Positions 20,371 through 28,277 of a stretch of DNA of 64,000 bases are shown one piece after another. A model generated the notes under the pieces. That model did not search any database. It had not been told where the DNA came from and was given only the letters and a program-made list of their open reading frames with translations. Origin of the DNA: a virus; IMG/VR virus record IMGVR_UViG_3300018079_000012, positions 1 through 64,000 of that record, one strand, 5' to 3'. Within the stretch, counting starts at the first letter, position 1; the number at the start of each line of letters is the position of its first letter. A program made the position numbers and the translations under genes.

Positions 20371-20991
20371 CCAGGACAGTCCAACCAGCGTCCGAGTCCA
20401 TCTCTAGTATGCGCCGAGGTCCACTGAAAGTCAAGAGGTATTCTCACGTCCGCTCTAGGCTACTATGACCTGTAGTACAGACCGCTAACACCCGTGCACT
20501 AGTCTACTAGTGACTACACACTACTACTAACGATCACTACCTATACGCTACTACCTACTCACTACTACGCACTGCGGACTACCTATACACCGATACATAC
20601 ATAGCACGCATACATAGATATTAGTAGAATACGTATTACGGATACATAAGTATTACCAGAAGGTTCCGTAAGTCTTAGCCGGGGGTACAGACCCCTTGTA
20701 CTTAGGTAGCAGTGCGAGGTAAGTATGAGAACGCCGCCTTTTGGCGTTCTAACGTCGTGCGTGTTCCAGATAAAATTTTGGCGAAACATGACAGGTACTT
20801 GGCGGGCGACAACGCGACGCACGCGGGAGAGAAAAATTTCCTGAGAATTGGCGGCGGTCACTTGGCGCGGTTGGCGAAGGTTTATCATGGCCAGGTTAAC
20901 TAACGCGGCCGTGGGAATTCACCGCGAGGACGATTAGCCATCCCGACTGGTCCGACGCCTCCGGCTCCGGCAGCGGGCGGTAGAATTAAGT
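20371..20991. promoter_or_regulatory. Divergent intergenic region, CTA-rich
   Basis: About 620 bases between minus- and plus-strand arms. 20480-20640 is rich in CTA/ACT trinucleotides (CACTACTACTAACGATCACT-like runs). Hairpins: CACTAG-TCTA-CTAGTG near 20500, GGGG-TACAGA-CCCC near 20685, and AGAACGCC-GCCTTTT-GGCGTTCT (20728-20750). A -10-like TAGAAT lies at 20981-20986, just before the plus-strand gene at 20992. A 63-aa plus frame (20712-20903) crosses the hairpin and is not supported. Possible bidirectional control or replication origin; that is inference. Confidence 0.45.
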
Positions 20992-21477
20992 ATGGGAAGT
21001 AACGCGTTCATAGACGACCTGGAGAACTTCGCAGCGTCCGCCGGAGATAAACTCAAGAAGTTATTCAAAGTCCCGATTTATACTCCGGGACCAGAAGACC
21101 GCGCGGCTATAGAAGCCGGGCCGTTAACCGGTGATCCCGGTGGTCCGCTGCGGTCTACCTTAACTCCAGCCGCCTCTAACTTTTTTCGGCATTTGGTGCA
21201 ACAAGCGAGAGCCCTTAAAAAAGGCGGTATAGAAATTGGGAAAAATCTTCCTAAGGCGATGACTAAGGAGAAGGCGGGGGAATTGATAAAAGAACTTATG
21301 GAACACGGGTACGGAAACTCGGTACCCGGCCGCCCTGAGCGCATAATGCCTTTCTCTACAGCAAGTCGGTCTGCTAGAGTACAGAAAACTAGAATCCAAC
21401 CACCCGGAACCCAATCCAGTTGGGGATATTTAGAGATTCCGTGGGAAGCGCGAGATTGGGAAGATCTTCTAAAGTAA
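20992..21477 (+). CDS. Hypothetical protein, 161 aa
   Basis: MGSNAFIDDLENFAASAGDK...; N-terminal helix, Gly/Pro-rich linker (PLTGDPGGPLRSTL) and basic middle (KKGGIEIGKNLPKAMTKEK). First gene of the plus-strand arm; no strong Shine-Dalgarno before the ATG. Function unknown, perhaps a virion protein by position. Confidence 0.6.
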   Translation: MGSNAFIDDLENFAASAGDKLKKLFKVPIYTPGPEDRAAIEAGPLTGDPGGPLRSTLTPAASNFFRHLVQQARALKKGGIEIGKNLPKAMTKEKAGELIKELMEHGYGNSVPGRPERIMPFSTASRSARVQKTRIQPPGTQSSWGYLEIPWEARDWEDLLK

Positions 21478-21490
21478 CCGGGCGTCGTCG

Positions 21491-21694
21491 TTACTTCTCG
21501 CCTTCGTCTGACCGCATCAACTCTCCGACGTTCACTAGTGCTTTTACCCCCCACTCTTCGCCCATCTTCCACCCGCGCGCGAATCCTCTCTGCCAGCCAT
21601 AGTAAAACGCGCCGTACACGACGCCAGCTAACAGGATCGCGGCTAACGACGCTCCTTGTACAATCTGTTCGTAAGTAAAACTAACTACGTTCAT
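21491..21694 (-). CDS. Single-pass membrane protein, 67 aa
   Basis: MNVVSFTYEQIVQGASLAAI...; residues 15-34 are hydrophobic (ASLAAILLAGVVYGAFYYGW), followed by a basic/acidic helix. ATG 21694 has CGGAG upstream. Lies on the minus strand between plus-strand genes, downstream of the HNH gene and sharing its promoter (copy 3). Confidence 0.6.
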   Translation of the reverse strand: MNVVSFTYEQIVQGASLAAILLAGVVYGAFYYGWQRGFARGWKMGEEWGVKALVNVGELMRSDEGEK

Positions 21695-22097
21695 AACGTC
21701 TCCGTTTCGGAAATGGTATCCGTCCGGCCAGAACGGCCTTCCAGTATAACTTTTGCTTCTTTGTCCGCTGCGCCCGTGTCTTCTTCCGGTGACACGGGAT
21801 ACACAAGGTCTGGTAATTCGTCAACTCGTCTTGAAGCTCGGGATGTGAGTGTCTCGGCAATATATGATCTGCGTCCCACCATGTCAACCGGTTCTGCTGA
21901 TCCAAAGTCAACCGGTAGCTACGGAACCCCGGCCAACGACGGCATCTCGGTCGTTTTGGGTCCGATTTCCAAGTCTTCCATTCCTCTCGTAAAGCGACAG
22001 TATCTAAACCGCAACTCGCACATATCCCTGCATCTCGTTGAAACAGAAAGTCTTTAACTTCCTTCCATCTCGTCCAGTCTTTGGTCTTGGCTATCAA
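21681..22097 (-). CDS. HNH endonuclease, 138 aa
   Basis: CASCG (residues 26-30), the catalytic WDADHILPRHSH (HNH first His), LTNYQTLCIPCHRKKT (Asn, CxxC, His). Basic C-terminus. Freestanding homing-type nuclease. The start is TTG 22097 behind CAGAGGTAAAG. Located on the opposite strand to the virion genes and preceded by ECF-type promoter copy 3, forming a self-contained island with 21491-21694. Confidence 0.85.
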   Translation of the reverse strand: MIAKTKDWTRWKEVKDFLFQRDAGICASCGLDTVALREEWKTWKSDPKRPRCRRWPGFRSYRLTLDQQNRLTWWDADHILPRHSHPELQDELTNYQTLCIPCHRKKTRAQRTKKQKLYWKAVLAGRIPFPKRRRYERS

Positions 22098-22120
22098 CTT
22101 TACCTCTGAGGAAGTTCCTC

Positions 22121-22156
22121 TATATAACTGACGTACCCGAGACTCAAAGGGTTACA
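22121..22156 (-). promoter_or_regulatory. ECF-sigma-type promoter (copy 3 of 4)
   Basis: Minus strand: TGTAAC (22156-22151), 17 bases, CGTC (22133-22130), then AGTTATATAG and a GAGGAACTTCCTC palindrome in the leader of the HNH gene. The 22157-22239 stretch beyond it holds no gene. Confidence 0.75.
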
Positions 22157-22239
22157 TTTATTTAGTAGACCGAGGGAATCTAGCTAACACTCGACGTTTA
22201 CAGGACTTCTAGTGTGATAGTAGATATAGGAGAACGATT

Positions 22240-22851
22240 ATGGCTAAACTTCCCGGTGCGACGATTCAGGCAAGTGTGTACGGTATTACCGACTCGGTGT
22301 TCAACGATCACATGCGTCTGGAGACTACGCACGATGGTAAACAGGTGAAACTGAACTCGCGCGACTTCTCGCAAGCGACTGGCGACAGCATCGCGTTTAA
22401 CGCCGTTCCTAACCAGATCGTCACTACGACCGGCGAAGTATTCGGTGGCCAGATCAAACCTAGGATCGCCGATGCTATCTCGGCGTCGGCTTGTAGCGGT
22501 CTTGGGATCGACTCAGAACTTAAAGGCACTGGGGCGACCACGGTAACCAGCGACCTGCGCGGGATTAACATGTACCTCGGCGCCGCTGCTGCTGCCCATG
22601 TAATCGGCGGCGACGTCGTAGCGTTCCGGACCCGCGCGGAAGTCTCAACTAACCCGACCGGCCATATCGTTCTTCACAAAGTCGTTCAGCACGAAGGATC
22701 GCAGGGCTGGGATGCGTTCGTGAAGTTCAGCGAAGCGCTCGGTACGCACTCGATGACGACCAATGCAGATAAGACTGCGAACGCGAAGTCCGGGACGATT
22801 AAAGTTATCGCGAACAACACCGAGTACCATATTCAGTTGTATGCCGCTTAG
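22240..22851 (+). CDS. Putative virion structural protein, 203 aa
   Basis: MAKLPGATIQASVYGITDSV...; Gly/Ala/Thr-rich beta protein (CSGLGIDSELKGTGATTVTS; AAAAAHVIGGDVVAFRTRAE). Preceded by TATAGGAGAACGATT. Position and composition suggest a capsid decoration or fibre-type protein; no specific family recognised. Confidence 0.65.
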   Translation: MAKLPGATIQASVYGITDSVFNDHMRLETTHDGKQVKLNSRDFSQATGDSIAFNAVPNQIVTTTGEVFGGQIKPRIADAISASACSGLGIDSELKGTGATTVTSDLRGINMYLGAAAAAHVIGGDVVAFRTRAEVSTNPTGHIVLHKVVQHEGSQGWDAFVKFSEALGTHSMTTNADKTANAKSGTIKVIANNTEYHIQLYAA

Positions 22852-22859
22852 GAGATCGC

Positions 22860-23459
22860 GTGCCGCACATTGACGGAGTAAATGTTCCAGAACAGTTCGT
22901 CCGGCATCGCGTTAACGCGACAACTCTGGGCGCGTCCAAGACGATTACGGGTGCGACGAACGCTAATCCTATCGTCATTACATCCGTCGCGCACGGCTTT
23001 GCTAACGGCGATGTAATCATCGTCGGCAGCGTCGGCGGAAACACAGCGGCTAACGGCTGGCGGAAAGTCGCGAACAAAACTGCCGATACGTTCGAATTAA
23101 ATTACCTGGACGGAACTAGCGTCGCGGGGAACGGTGCATATACGGCGGGAGGGTCAGCACAATCGGTAGTATCGGCGACTACAGCGGTTGTATCGACCCG
23201 CGATATCTGGGTTACGAAGGTTCGTTTAGCGAACACGACCGGCGCCGCTATCACTTTCAATCTCTATGACAATCTCGATGGCGGCTCAACGCCTTCTGGA
23301 CCGAACCTACGTTACGCCGCTGTTTCAATCGCCGCGAATTCAGTGAGTTTAGAGTCTCTGAAGTCTCCCGAGCGGTTGGAACAAGGAGCAGTTATATTCG
23401 CTTCTGCTACCGGGTTGCAAGTCACCATTGAGGGTTGGCGGAAACCGAATTTCACATAG
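22860..23459 (+). CDS. Virion protein with FCCH-type beta domain, 199 aa
   Basis: GTG start at 22860. Residues 30-95 read TITGATNANPIVITSVAHGF, then ANGDVIIVGSVGG...GWRKVANKTADTFEL, matching the short beta domain often annotated as ubiquitin-activating-enzyme FCCH-like in phage tail and fibre proteins. The C-terminal half is a jelly-roll-like beta region (TFNLYDNLDG). Probably an appendage protein. Confidence 0.7.
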   Translation: MPHIDGVNVPEQFVRHRVNATTLGASKTITGATNANPIVITSVAHGFANGDVIIVGSVGGNTAANGWRKVANKTADTFELNYLDGTSVAGNGAYTAGGSAQSVVSATTAVVSTRDIWVTKVRLANTTGAAITFNLYDNLDGGSTPSGPNLRYAAVSIAANSVSLESLKSPERLEQGAVIFASATGLQVTIEGWRKPNFT

Positions 23460-23466
23460 GTAATTC

Positions 23467-23886
23467 ATGGCCGCAACGTTTGAATATCTTGCTGGAATGA
23501 TCGATGGGGAAGGTTGTATAGCTCTCTATCGTAAAAAGGACAAGAAGGCGCTGCGCGGTTTTACTTATTGTCCCTACTTAAAAATCGCGAGTAAGGATAA
23601 ATGGTTTCTAGAGGAACTCGGCCAAGTTTATGGAGGCCGCGTCGGAAAGGGTGGGAGAGGTTTTACAGGTACTCAAATTTGGCAACTTTGGTTTACCGCG
23701 AGTGAAATACGAGAACTTCTTCCAAAAGTACTACCACACTTGATTTTGAAGAAACAAGAAGCCGCGCTTCTTCTGGATGCCTTAGAAATTACAAAGTGGC
23801 ATCGAAGTAGTGATTATGATGACTCGACCTTAGATGGAGTTGTCTCGGCCCTAAAAATCCTGAAAGTCGATAGGAGGCCAGCATGA
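23467..23886 (+). CDS. LAGLIDADG-type homing endonuclease, 139 aa
   Basis: Begins AATFEYLAGMIDGEGCIALY, one clear LAGLIDADG motif with the catalytic acidic residue, followed by typical beta (KIASKDKWFLEELGQVYGG, TQIWQLWFTASE) and helix segments. A single-motif protein would act as a homodimer. Freestanding between two virion genes; its stop overlaps the next start by 4 bases. Probably mobile. Confidence 0.85.
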   Translation: MAATFEYLAGMIDGEGCIALYRKKDKKALRGFTYCPYLKIASKDKWFLEELGQVYGGRVGKGGRGFTGTQIWQLWFTASEIRELLPKVLPHLILKKQEAALLLDALEITKWHRSSDYDDSTLDGVVSALKILKVDRRPA

Positions 23887-24413
23887 GCGCGACCTTCGAG
23901 TGGGACGAGTCTAATGGCGCCGGTGAAACGGTAACTCACGCGCGTACCGAAGTTAACTGGAAGAACATAGACGATTCGACGACCGCATACTCCTCGTCGT
24001 CTATCGCCGCCGGTAACAACTCGTTCAGTAAATGGCAGAACGCGCATTTCACTGGCACGTTTAACTCGATCTCAGCCGGACTTATCGCGCACACGGCTGG
24101 AGCGTTCGGCGCTGGTCTAACTCTTAAAGGCCAACCGGCGATGACAGTGGACGCGGATCGGCTTGCGTACACCACTCCCGGAACAGCGGCTTTAGGAACT
24201 CTGACCTTCGACGAGACCCCCGTTATCGCTATCGGTTCTGGACGCGCGGTTTTCTTCGGAGCGACTGGACCGGCGGCCGCTGGAAAAGCCGCGAGCACAA
24301 CCTCTAATCCTGCGTACACGAATTATATGACCACTCAGTTACAGACTACCGGATCGGCCGGTGCGGGCGATACTGCGACGGCGACGCGGACATTGCAATT
24401 TGACGAGAATTAG
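23883..24413 (+). CDS. Putative virion structural protein, 176 aa
   Basis: MSATFEWDESNGAGETVTHA...; Gly/Ala/Thr-rich, likely beta (GRAVFFGATGPAAAGKAAST, TATATRTLQFDEN). Same compositional class as 22240-22851. No family recognised. Confidence 0.65.
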   Translation: MSATFEWDESNGAGETVTHARTEVNWKNIDDSTTAYSSSSIAAGNNSFSKWQNAHFTGTFNSISAGLIAHTAGAFGAGLTLKGQPAMTVDADRLAYTTPGTAALGTLTFDETPVIAIGSGRAVFFGATGPAAAGKAASTTSNPAYTNYMTTQLQTTGSAGAGDTATATRTLQFDEN

Positions 24414-24415
24414 AT

Positions 24416-24643
24416 ATGAGACACCTCTACTGTGCGTCGTGCCAAAAATCTATGGAACACGACACGAAGATCGATAAGAACGGCGAACTTATATGCACTT
24501 GTTTGTGCGGCAGATTCCTGAAGTTCTCAGACGCGACTTTTGCCGACCCGCCTCAACCTAAGCAATCCAATGCTCCTCGACAATCCCATGTCCCAGACAT
24601 TCCAGTTAAAGTATCTTTTTGGCGTTCATTATTCCGACGGTAG
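24416..24643 (+). CDS. Small zinc-ribbon protein, 75 aa
   Basis: MRHLYCASCQKSMEHD, then CTCLCGRF: CxxC...CxCxCG gives a probable zinc ribbon; Pro-rich linker and basic end (FWRSLFRR). The last 56 bases overlap the start of the next gene. Confidence 0.6.
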   Translation: MRHLYCASCQKSMEHDTKIDKNGELICTCLCGRFLKFSDATFADPPQPKQSNAPRQSHVPDIPVKVSFWRSLFRR

Positions 24644-24989
24644 CGAGTTTTTCCAAACTCCCGACGACGTTTCTGCGACCGATCCAATCCGGTCGGCGTT
24701 CTACGACGTAGACCTGGACCGCGTCGAGTTGTTCCAATTAGAAGGCGACGGTCACAAGTATCTAGTCGATCTCCGCGACGGACATTTCGAGATAGACGGG
24801 TTGCCGTTTATCGCGGGCGATCCTAGAGTTCAACCTATCGGACAAGAACTTCGCCTCGTTTACTTCCGGCGTCATCGCGAATCTCAGCACAGCGACGGTA
24901 CCACGTCCAGCGCGCCTGTTGAATATCATTTTGGCTGGCAGTTCACCGTAGACGGGAAGAATTATCAGCAGACGTTAGCAGTAACGTAA
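24588..24989 (+). CDS. Hypothetical protein, 133 aa
   Basis: ATG 24588 (MSQTFQLKYLFGVHYSDGSE) is preferred over upstream in-frame ATGs. Beta-rich with repeated aromatic/acidic strands (HYSDGSEF, HKYLVDLRDGHFEIDG). No family recognised. Likely structural by context. Confidence 0.6.
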   Translation: MSQTFQLKYLFGVHYSDGSEFFQTPDDVSATDPIRSAFYDVDLDRVELFQLEGDGHKYLVDLRDGHFEIDGLPFIAGDPRVQPIGQELRLVYFRRHRESQHSDGTTSSAPVEYHFGWQFTVDGKNYQQTLAVT

Positions 24990-24992
24990 TGT

Positions 24993-26246
24993 GTGACTAG
25001 AAGACGAAGGATACGAGGAAAAGCAAGAATAGTTCACATGGCCGCTCCTACATATTTCGGTTCCGCTAGCAATCCGGCTGATAACGGTACTGGTGCGGAA
25101 CCAGTAACTCTCCCAGTTACTCCACCTGTCAGCATGGTCTCTGGCGATTTGGTCTTGTTAATCGGCCAAATGCAAGTCACAACAGCGGGACAGATCACAT
25201 TATCCGCTCAGGGCGGACAGAGTTGGAGCGCGGCGTCCGTAGTAACCGGCGCCAACGATCAAGTAATGGCCTTGTTCTGGTGCCAGTTCGACGGCACTTG
25301 GGATACAAATCCTTCTTTGGCTTTTGCAGCGGCGGGCGGTACCCAACCCTGTACTGCGATCATGCACGTGTTCCGACCCGCCACAGTAGGTACTTGGGCG
25401 CAGGACACCGCTATCGCAGGAGGCGCTGAAGCGTCGGCATCTCCGGTTGTTATCAGTGGGATAACCCCTGTCAATCAAGGAAACGTCGTACTAGCGGGCT
25501 GGATGATCCCGAACGTCAGTACATGGGGAACGTTGGCGGGTACAGGGTGGGTGGTTACAGGAGCGGCCCAGTATCGGAATACTTCCGGGTCTGACCAGTC
25601 CGCTAGCTTCGCTCACCAATTACAGAACGCGGCCGCCCCGACTACCGATGTTTCCAAAGTCCCATCGACCGCCGCTGCCGGTATATCCTTCACGATGGCT
25701 TGGTCTACTTACACAAAGACGACTAAGACTCAGACCGGCGTAGCGCGGATTACAGTCACCACTACTAAAACACAAACCGGTAAAGCCCGTATCCAAGTTA
25801 CTGTTACTCAGACGCAGACAGGGAAAGCCAGAATTACAGTAACCACGACGCAAACGATAACGGGTAAAGCACGTATACAGAAAACCGTTACACAAATTCA
25901 AACTGGCGTCACTAGAATTCAGAAAACGGTCGTCCAAACTCAGACTGGCGTCGCAAATATCACTACCGGCGTACAAACGACTAAGACGCAGACGGGGAGA
26001 GCTCGTATTCAGAAGACCGTTGTACAAACGCAGTCAGGAGTCGCGAGAATTACCGTCGTGACACTACGAACGCAGATGGGGAAAGCTAATATCCTAGGTA
26101 CGACGACCCGGACGCAGACTGGAGTCGCGCGTATCGGAGGCGACGAAGAGCCTTGGGTAACGACGTTAAAAACTATCGTGATCTTCGACAGTCCGATTGC
26201 GTTGTATAAAATTATTTGTCCTCCACGGACTTTACCGCCAGTTTAA
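24993..26246 (+). CDS. Tandem-repeat virion protein (TQTGKARI repeats), 417 aa
   Basis: Residues about 20-240 form a globular beta domain (AAPTYFGSASNPADNGTGAE; MVSGDLVLLIGQM; SPVVISGITP) of a type frequent in phage appendages. Residues about 243-388 contain ten tandem repeats of 13-16 residues, consensus KTQTGKARI(Q/T)VTVT. Codons differ between repeats, so the array is old. The GTG start adds RRRRIRGKARI, itself like one degenerate repeat; ATG 25038 is an alternative start. C-terminus ends in a short hydrophobic/Pro segment. Confidence 0.7.
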   Translation: MTRRRRIRGKARIVHMAAPTYFGSASNPADNGTGAEPVTLPVTPPVSMVSGDLVLLIGQMQVTTAGQITLSAQGGQSWSAASVVTGANDQVMALFWCQFDGTWDTNPSLAFAAAGGTQPCTAIMHVFRPATVGTWAQDTAIAGGAEASASPVVISGITPVNQGNVVLAGWMIPNVSTWGTLAGTGWVVTGAAQYRNTSGSDQSASFAHQLQNAAAPTTDVSKVPSTAAAGISFTMAWSTYTKTTKTQTGVARITVTTTKTQTGKARIQVTVTQTQTGKARITVTTTQTITGKARIQKTVTQIQTGVTRIQKTVVQTQTGVANITTGVQTTKTQTGRARIQKTVVQTQSGVARITVVTLRTQMGKANILGTTTRTQTGVARIGGDEEPWVTTLKTIVIFDSPIALYKIICPPRTLPPV

Positions 26247-26258
26247 GAACGAGGTGTT

Positions 26259-26528
26259 ATGCCAATCACAATAGAAATTCTGTCTCAACGGGAACGAGAT
26301 ATAGAATCGCGTCTCGACCAGCTACGCGCTGACTACAACGCTTACTTCGGCGCTTTGCAAGAAGTTAAATCGTGGACAGCGCTGCTCCGGTCAGAGGACG
26401 TTCCAGTAGCGACGGTGCGACTGGAAGATCTGACAGCGGCGTTGTCTCAGAATCCTGCGGTTCTAAACCTAGACGCTCTATCGTCGCCTGAGACTCCTCC
26501 GACGCCCGTTGAAAATCTTCCGGACTGA
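26259..26528 (+). CDS. Hypothetical coiled-coil protein, 89 aa
   Basis: MPITIEILSQRERDIESRLD...; residues 8-40 are heptad-like. Pro/Thr-rich end. Preceded by GAGGTGTT. Its 3' 164 bases overlap a minus-strand gene (26365-26820) in antisense. Confidence 0.6.
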   Translation: MPITIEILSQRERDIESRLDQLRADYNAYFGALQEVKSWTALLRSEDVPVATVRLEDLTAALSQNPAVLNLDALSSPETPPTPVENLPD

Positions 26529-26820
26529 CCTTCGGGTCCGGTAAATGCTTCCAGTCTTTCCTCGCGACTATACGCCAGATCTGCTGGCGAGTTATCATCA
26601 CGTCTCGCGAGTGCCGGAGCGTCAATAACGACGAGAAGTTCCGGGATAGATCGGCTGTCGAGAACCCCAGCATATACCCCGCGCGTATCCCACCGACATC
26701 GTCGGCCGTTAACTTAGAGGTCTGTACTCGTTCGCCACGTCTAGTCGCCGGTAACCTCCGAATCTTCTTCTGTTTCTTCATCGTGTCCAGCAGTTGATCT
26801 AACTTATGTCTCGGTCTCAT
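26365..26820 (-). CDS. Putative helix-turn-helix DNA-binding protein, 151 aa
   Basis: ATG 26820 behind GAGGAGATTT. Residues about 38-90: TADDVGGIRAGYMLGFSTAD...ITRQQIWRIVARKDWKHLP, a helix-turn-helix arrangement of the type found in phage proteins linked to HNH endonucleases (IRxGY...S...I..I...WKH). Minus strand within the virion arm, so possibly a mobile or regulatory insertion. The C-terminal 55 codons are antisense to 26259-26528. Confidence 0.65.
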   Translation of the reverse strand: MRPRHKLDQLLDTMKKQKKIRRLPATRRGERVQTSKLTADDVGGIRAGYMLGFSTADLSRNFSSLLTLRHSRDVMITRQQIWRIVARKDWKHLPDPKVSPEDFQRASEESQATIERLGLEPQDSETTPLSDLPVAPSLLERPLTGAALSTI

Positions 26821-26901
26821 AAATCTCCTCTACGTAAACTATACCACTTTGCAAGTCGGTGCGGCCGTGAAGTACATTGAACTTAGGAAAGGAAAACAAA
26901 C

Positions 26902-27141
26902 ATGGCTATCGGTTTTGCTCTTAATCTCACTCTCGGCGCAGGCGTTTATACTCCGGCCGCACAGCGTTCGGCGGCTGGTAATTTAACTATGGCGGCTGGT
27001 GGAACTGCGTTGACCATCCCGTGGGTCACGAACAACATGGAAGCGACTCCAGCGACCGCTACCGCGAACCTGAAAGTCGCGATTCAAGCGGGTGTCGCGG
27101 CGGTACTGAACAGTCTCGCGGCGTCTGGCGTCCCGACTTAG
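26902..27141 (+). CDS. Putative small virion protein, 79 aa
   Basis: MAIGFALNLTLGAGVYTPAA...; Ala/Gly/Thr-rich with AAGGTALTIPWVTNN. Ribosome-binding site AGGAAAGG. The upstream gap (26821-26901) carries TTGCAA and TACATT boxes that could be a promoter. Function unknown. Confidence 0.6.
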   Translation: MAIGFALNLTLGAGVYTPAAQRSAAGNLTMAAGGTALTIPWVTNNMEATPATATANLKVAIQAGVAAVLNSLAASGVPT

Positions 27142-27159
27142 GCGCGTCGGTATGGTATA

Positions 27160-27385
27160 GTTAACTGTAGGGGAGATAGCCCGTTAGGGCAATGACCTCT
27201 TCCTATTTACGGCGTCGCTGGGCAAACGTATTTCCCTTTTTCGGCGCTGTTTGTCCCCAGTCGCTCTGGGGCTTTCCTCGCGAGAGGCGCGGTTAACCTG
27301 CTTCGGCAGGCCGCGTTCGGAAGGCTTCTGCTCCGTTGTCTGCCTTAGTGAGAACGGGCTATTTTCTCTCCCGTACCTCCCCTGT
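27160..27385 (+). ncRNA. Highly structured intergenic RNA (unclassified)
   Basis: About 215 bases without a protein frame, closed by ATAGCCCGTT/AACGGGCTAT (27176-27185 with 27353-27362) plus AGGGGAG/CTCCCCT (27169-27175 with 27376-27382). Inside: GGGCAAAC/GTTTGTCC (8 bp with one GU), CCCCAG-TCGCT-CTGGGG, CCTC-GCGA-GAGG (GNRA loop), CGCGG...CCTGC-TTCG-GCAGG-CCGCG (UUCG loop with a TTAA bulge), and AAGGC/GCCTT. Preceded by TATGGTATAG and followed by TATAAT (27385-27390). A multi-branched RNA within the virion arm; no known class matched. Confidence 0.6.
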
Positions 27386-27410
27386 ATAATCTAAGTAGAG
27401 AGGAAGACCT

Positions 27411-28277
27411 GTGCCTATCCAAATTCCTAGCGGTACAATCCGCGATACACTTACCGCAGCCGCGACGACTAAAACTCTCCTCTGCGACTTTATCAAAGAC
27501 GAAGTAGTCGCCGCCGGGTGGACGGTTGCCAGCGGGGCGTCTGGCGCCTGGGTCTTGGACTCCGCTATCTTCAACGCGAATCAGATTAGGATCACCGTAG
27601 ACAATTTGGGAACGAACTGCGCGAGAGTGCAGTGTAAGAAAGTTAACGATACCCAAGCGCAGACGAACTTCATGTTCGTGTTACCGGGCGTCGCGTGGCG
27701 CCAGATTTCGTACAACCAGCAGTTTTTCCTGTTCGTACCGGGCACCGAAGTCGCGCGAGGTAACGTTATGGTATCGGCGTTGTACACACCGAGTGATATC
27801 CTTGGAAGTCCGACACCGAACGCTATTGCCATAAGTAACGCGATCTCAGATACCGACGCGACGAATAGATTCAGTTTTCGCAGTATTCCTCACGCGGGAT
27901 CGGGAGGGATGTCCGGTACTGTCTATTGTAATTACAACGGGACGTTCTGGAACGCGATTAACTCAGTTGGTATTGGATGGCCGCAGATCAGCATCCCGAG
28001 AGGCGACGGAAATAACGCAGTCGCACAGTTAGGCTGTCAGACTTACAAAGATGGATCTAAGCTCGTTACCGAACCGCTGGTCGGGTTTGGAAATACGGGG
28101 CAAGGAGACGTTGCCGAAGTCGCCGGTCAGCTATGGGGAATGTTTATCACCAGCGAAGTAAGGGCGCTAGATACCACTATAACTTTTAACGGCCGGACTT
28201 ATAGGACAGTCGGAGTTTACAGCGCTGCATCGAATCCGTCGCGCGGTATCGGATCGCTTATGGCGTTGGTCGCTTAG
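27411..28277 (+). CDS. Putative virion structural protein, 288 aa (GTG start)
   Basis: MPIQIPSGTIRDTLTAAATT..., GTG 27411 behind AGAGGAAG with a -10-like TATAAT at 27385-27390. Mixed beta protein (GAWVLDSAIFNANQIRITVD; GTVYCNYNGTFWNAINSVG; NGRTYRTVGVYSAAS). Probably a head or tail accessory protein; no family recognised. Confidence 0.65.
   Translation: MPIQIPSGTIRDTLTAAATTKTLLCDFIKDEVVAAGWTVASGASGAWVLDSAIFNANQIRITVDNLGTNCARVQCKKVNDTQAQTNFMFVLPGVAWRQISYNQQFFLFVPGTEVARGNVMVSALYTPSDILGSPTPNAIAISNAISDTDATNRFSFRSIPHAGSGGMSGTVYCNYNGTFWNAINSVGIGWPQISIPRGDGNNAVAQLGCQTYKDGSKLVTEPLVGFGNTGQGDVAEVAGQLWGMFITSEVRALDTTITFNGRTYRTVGVYSAASNPSRGIGSLMALVA

Noticed and set aside
20712-20903. 63-aa plus-strand frame in the divergent region
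   Set aside because: Starts within a perfect hairpin, no ribosome-binding site, no recognisable motif.
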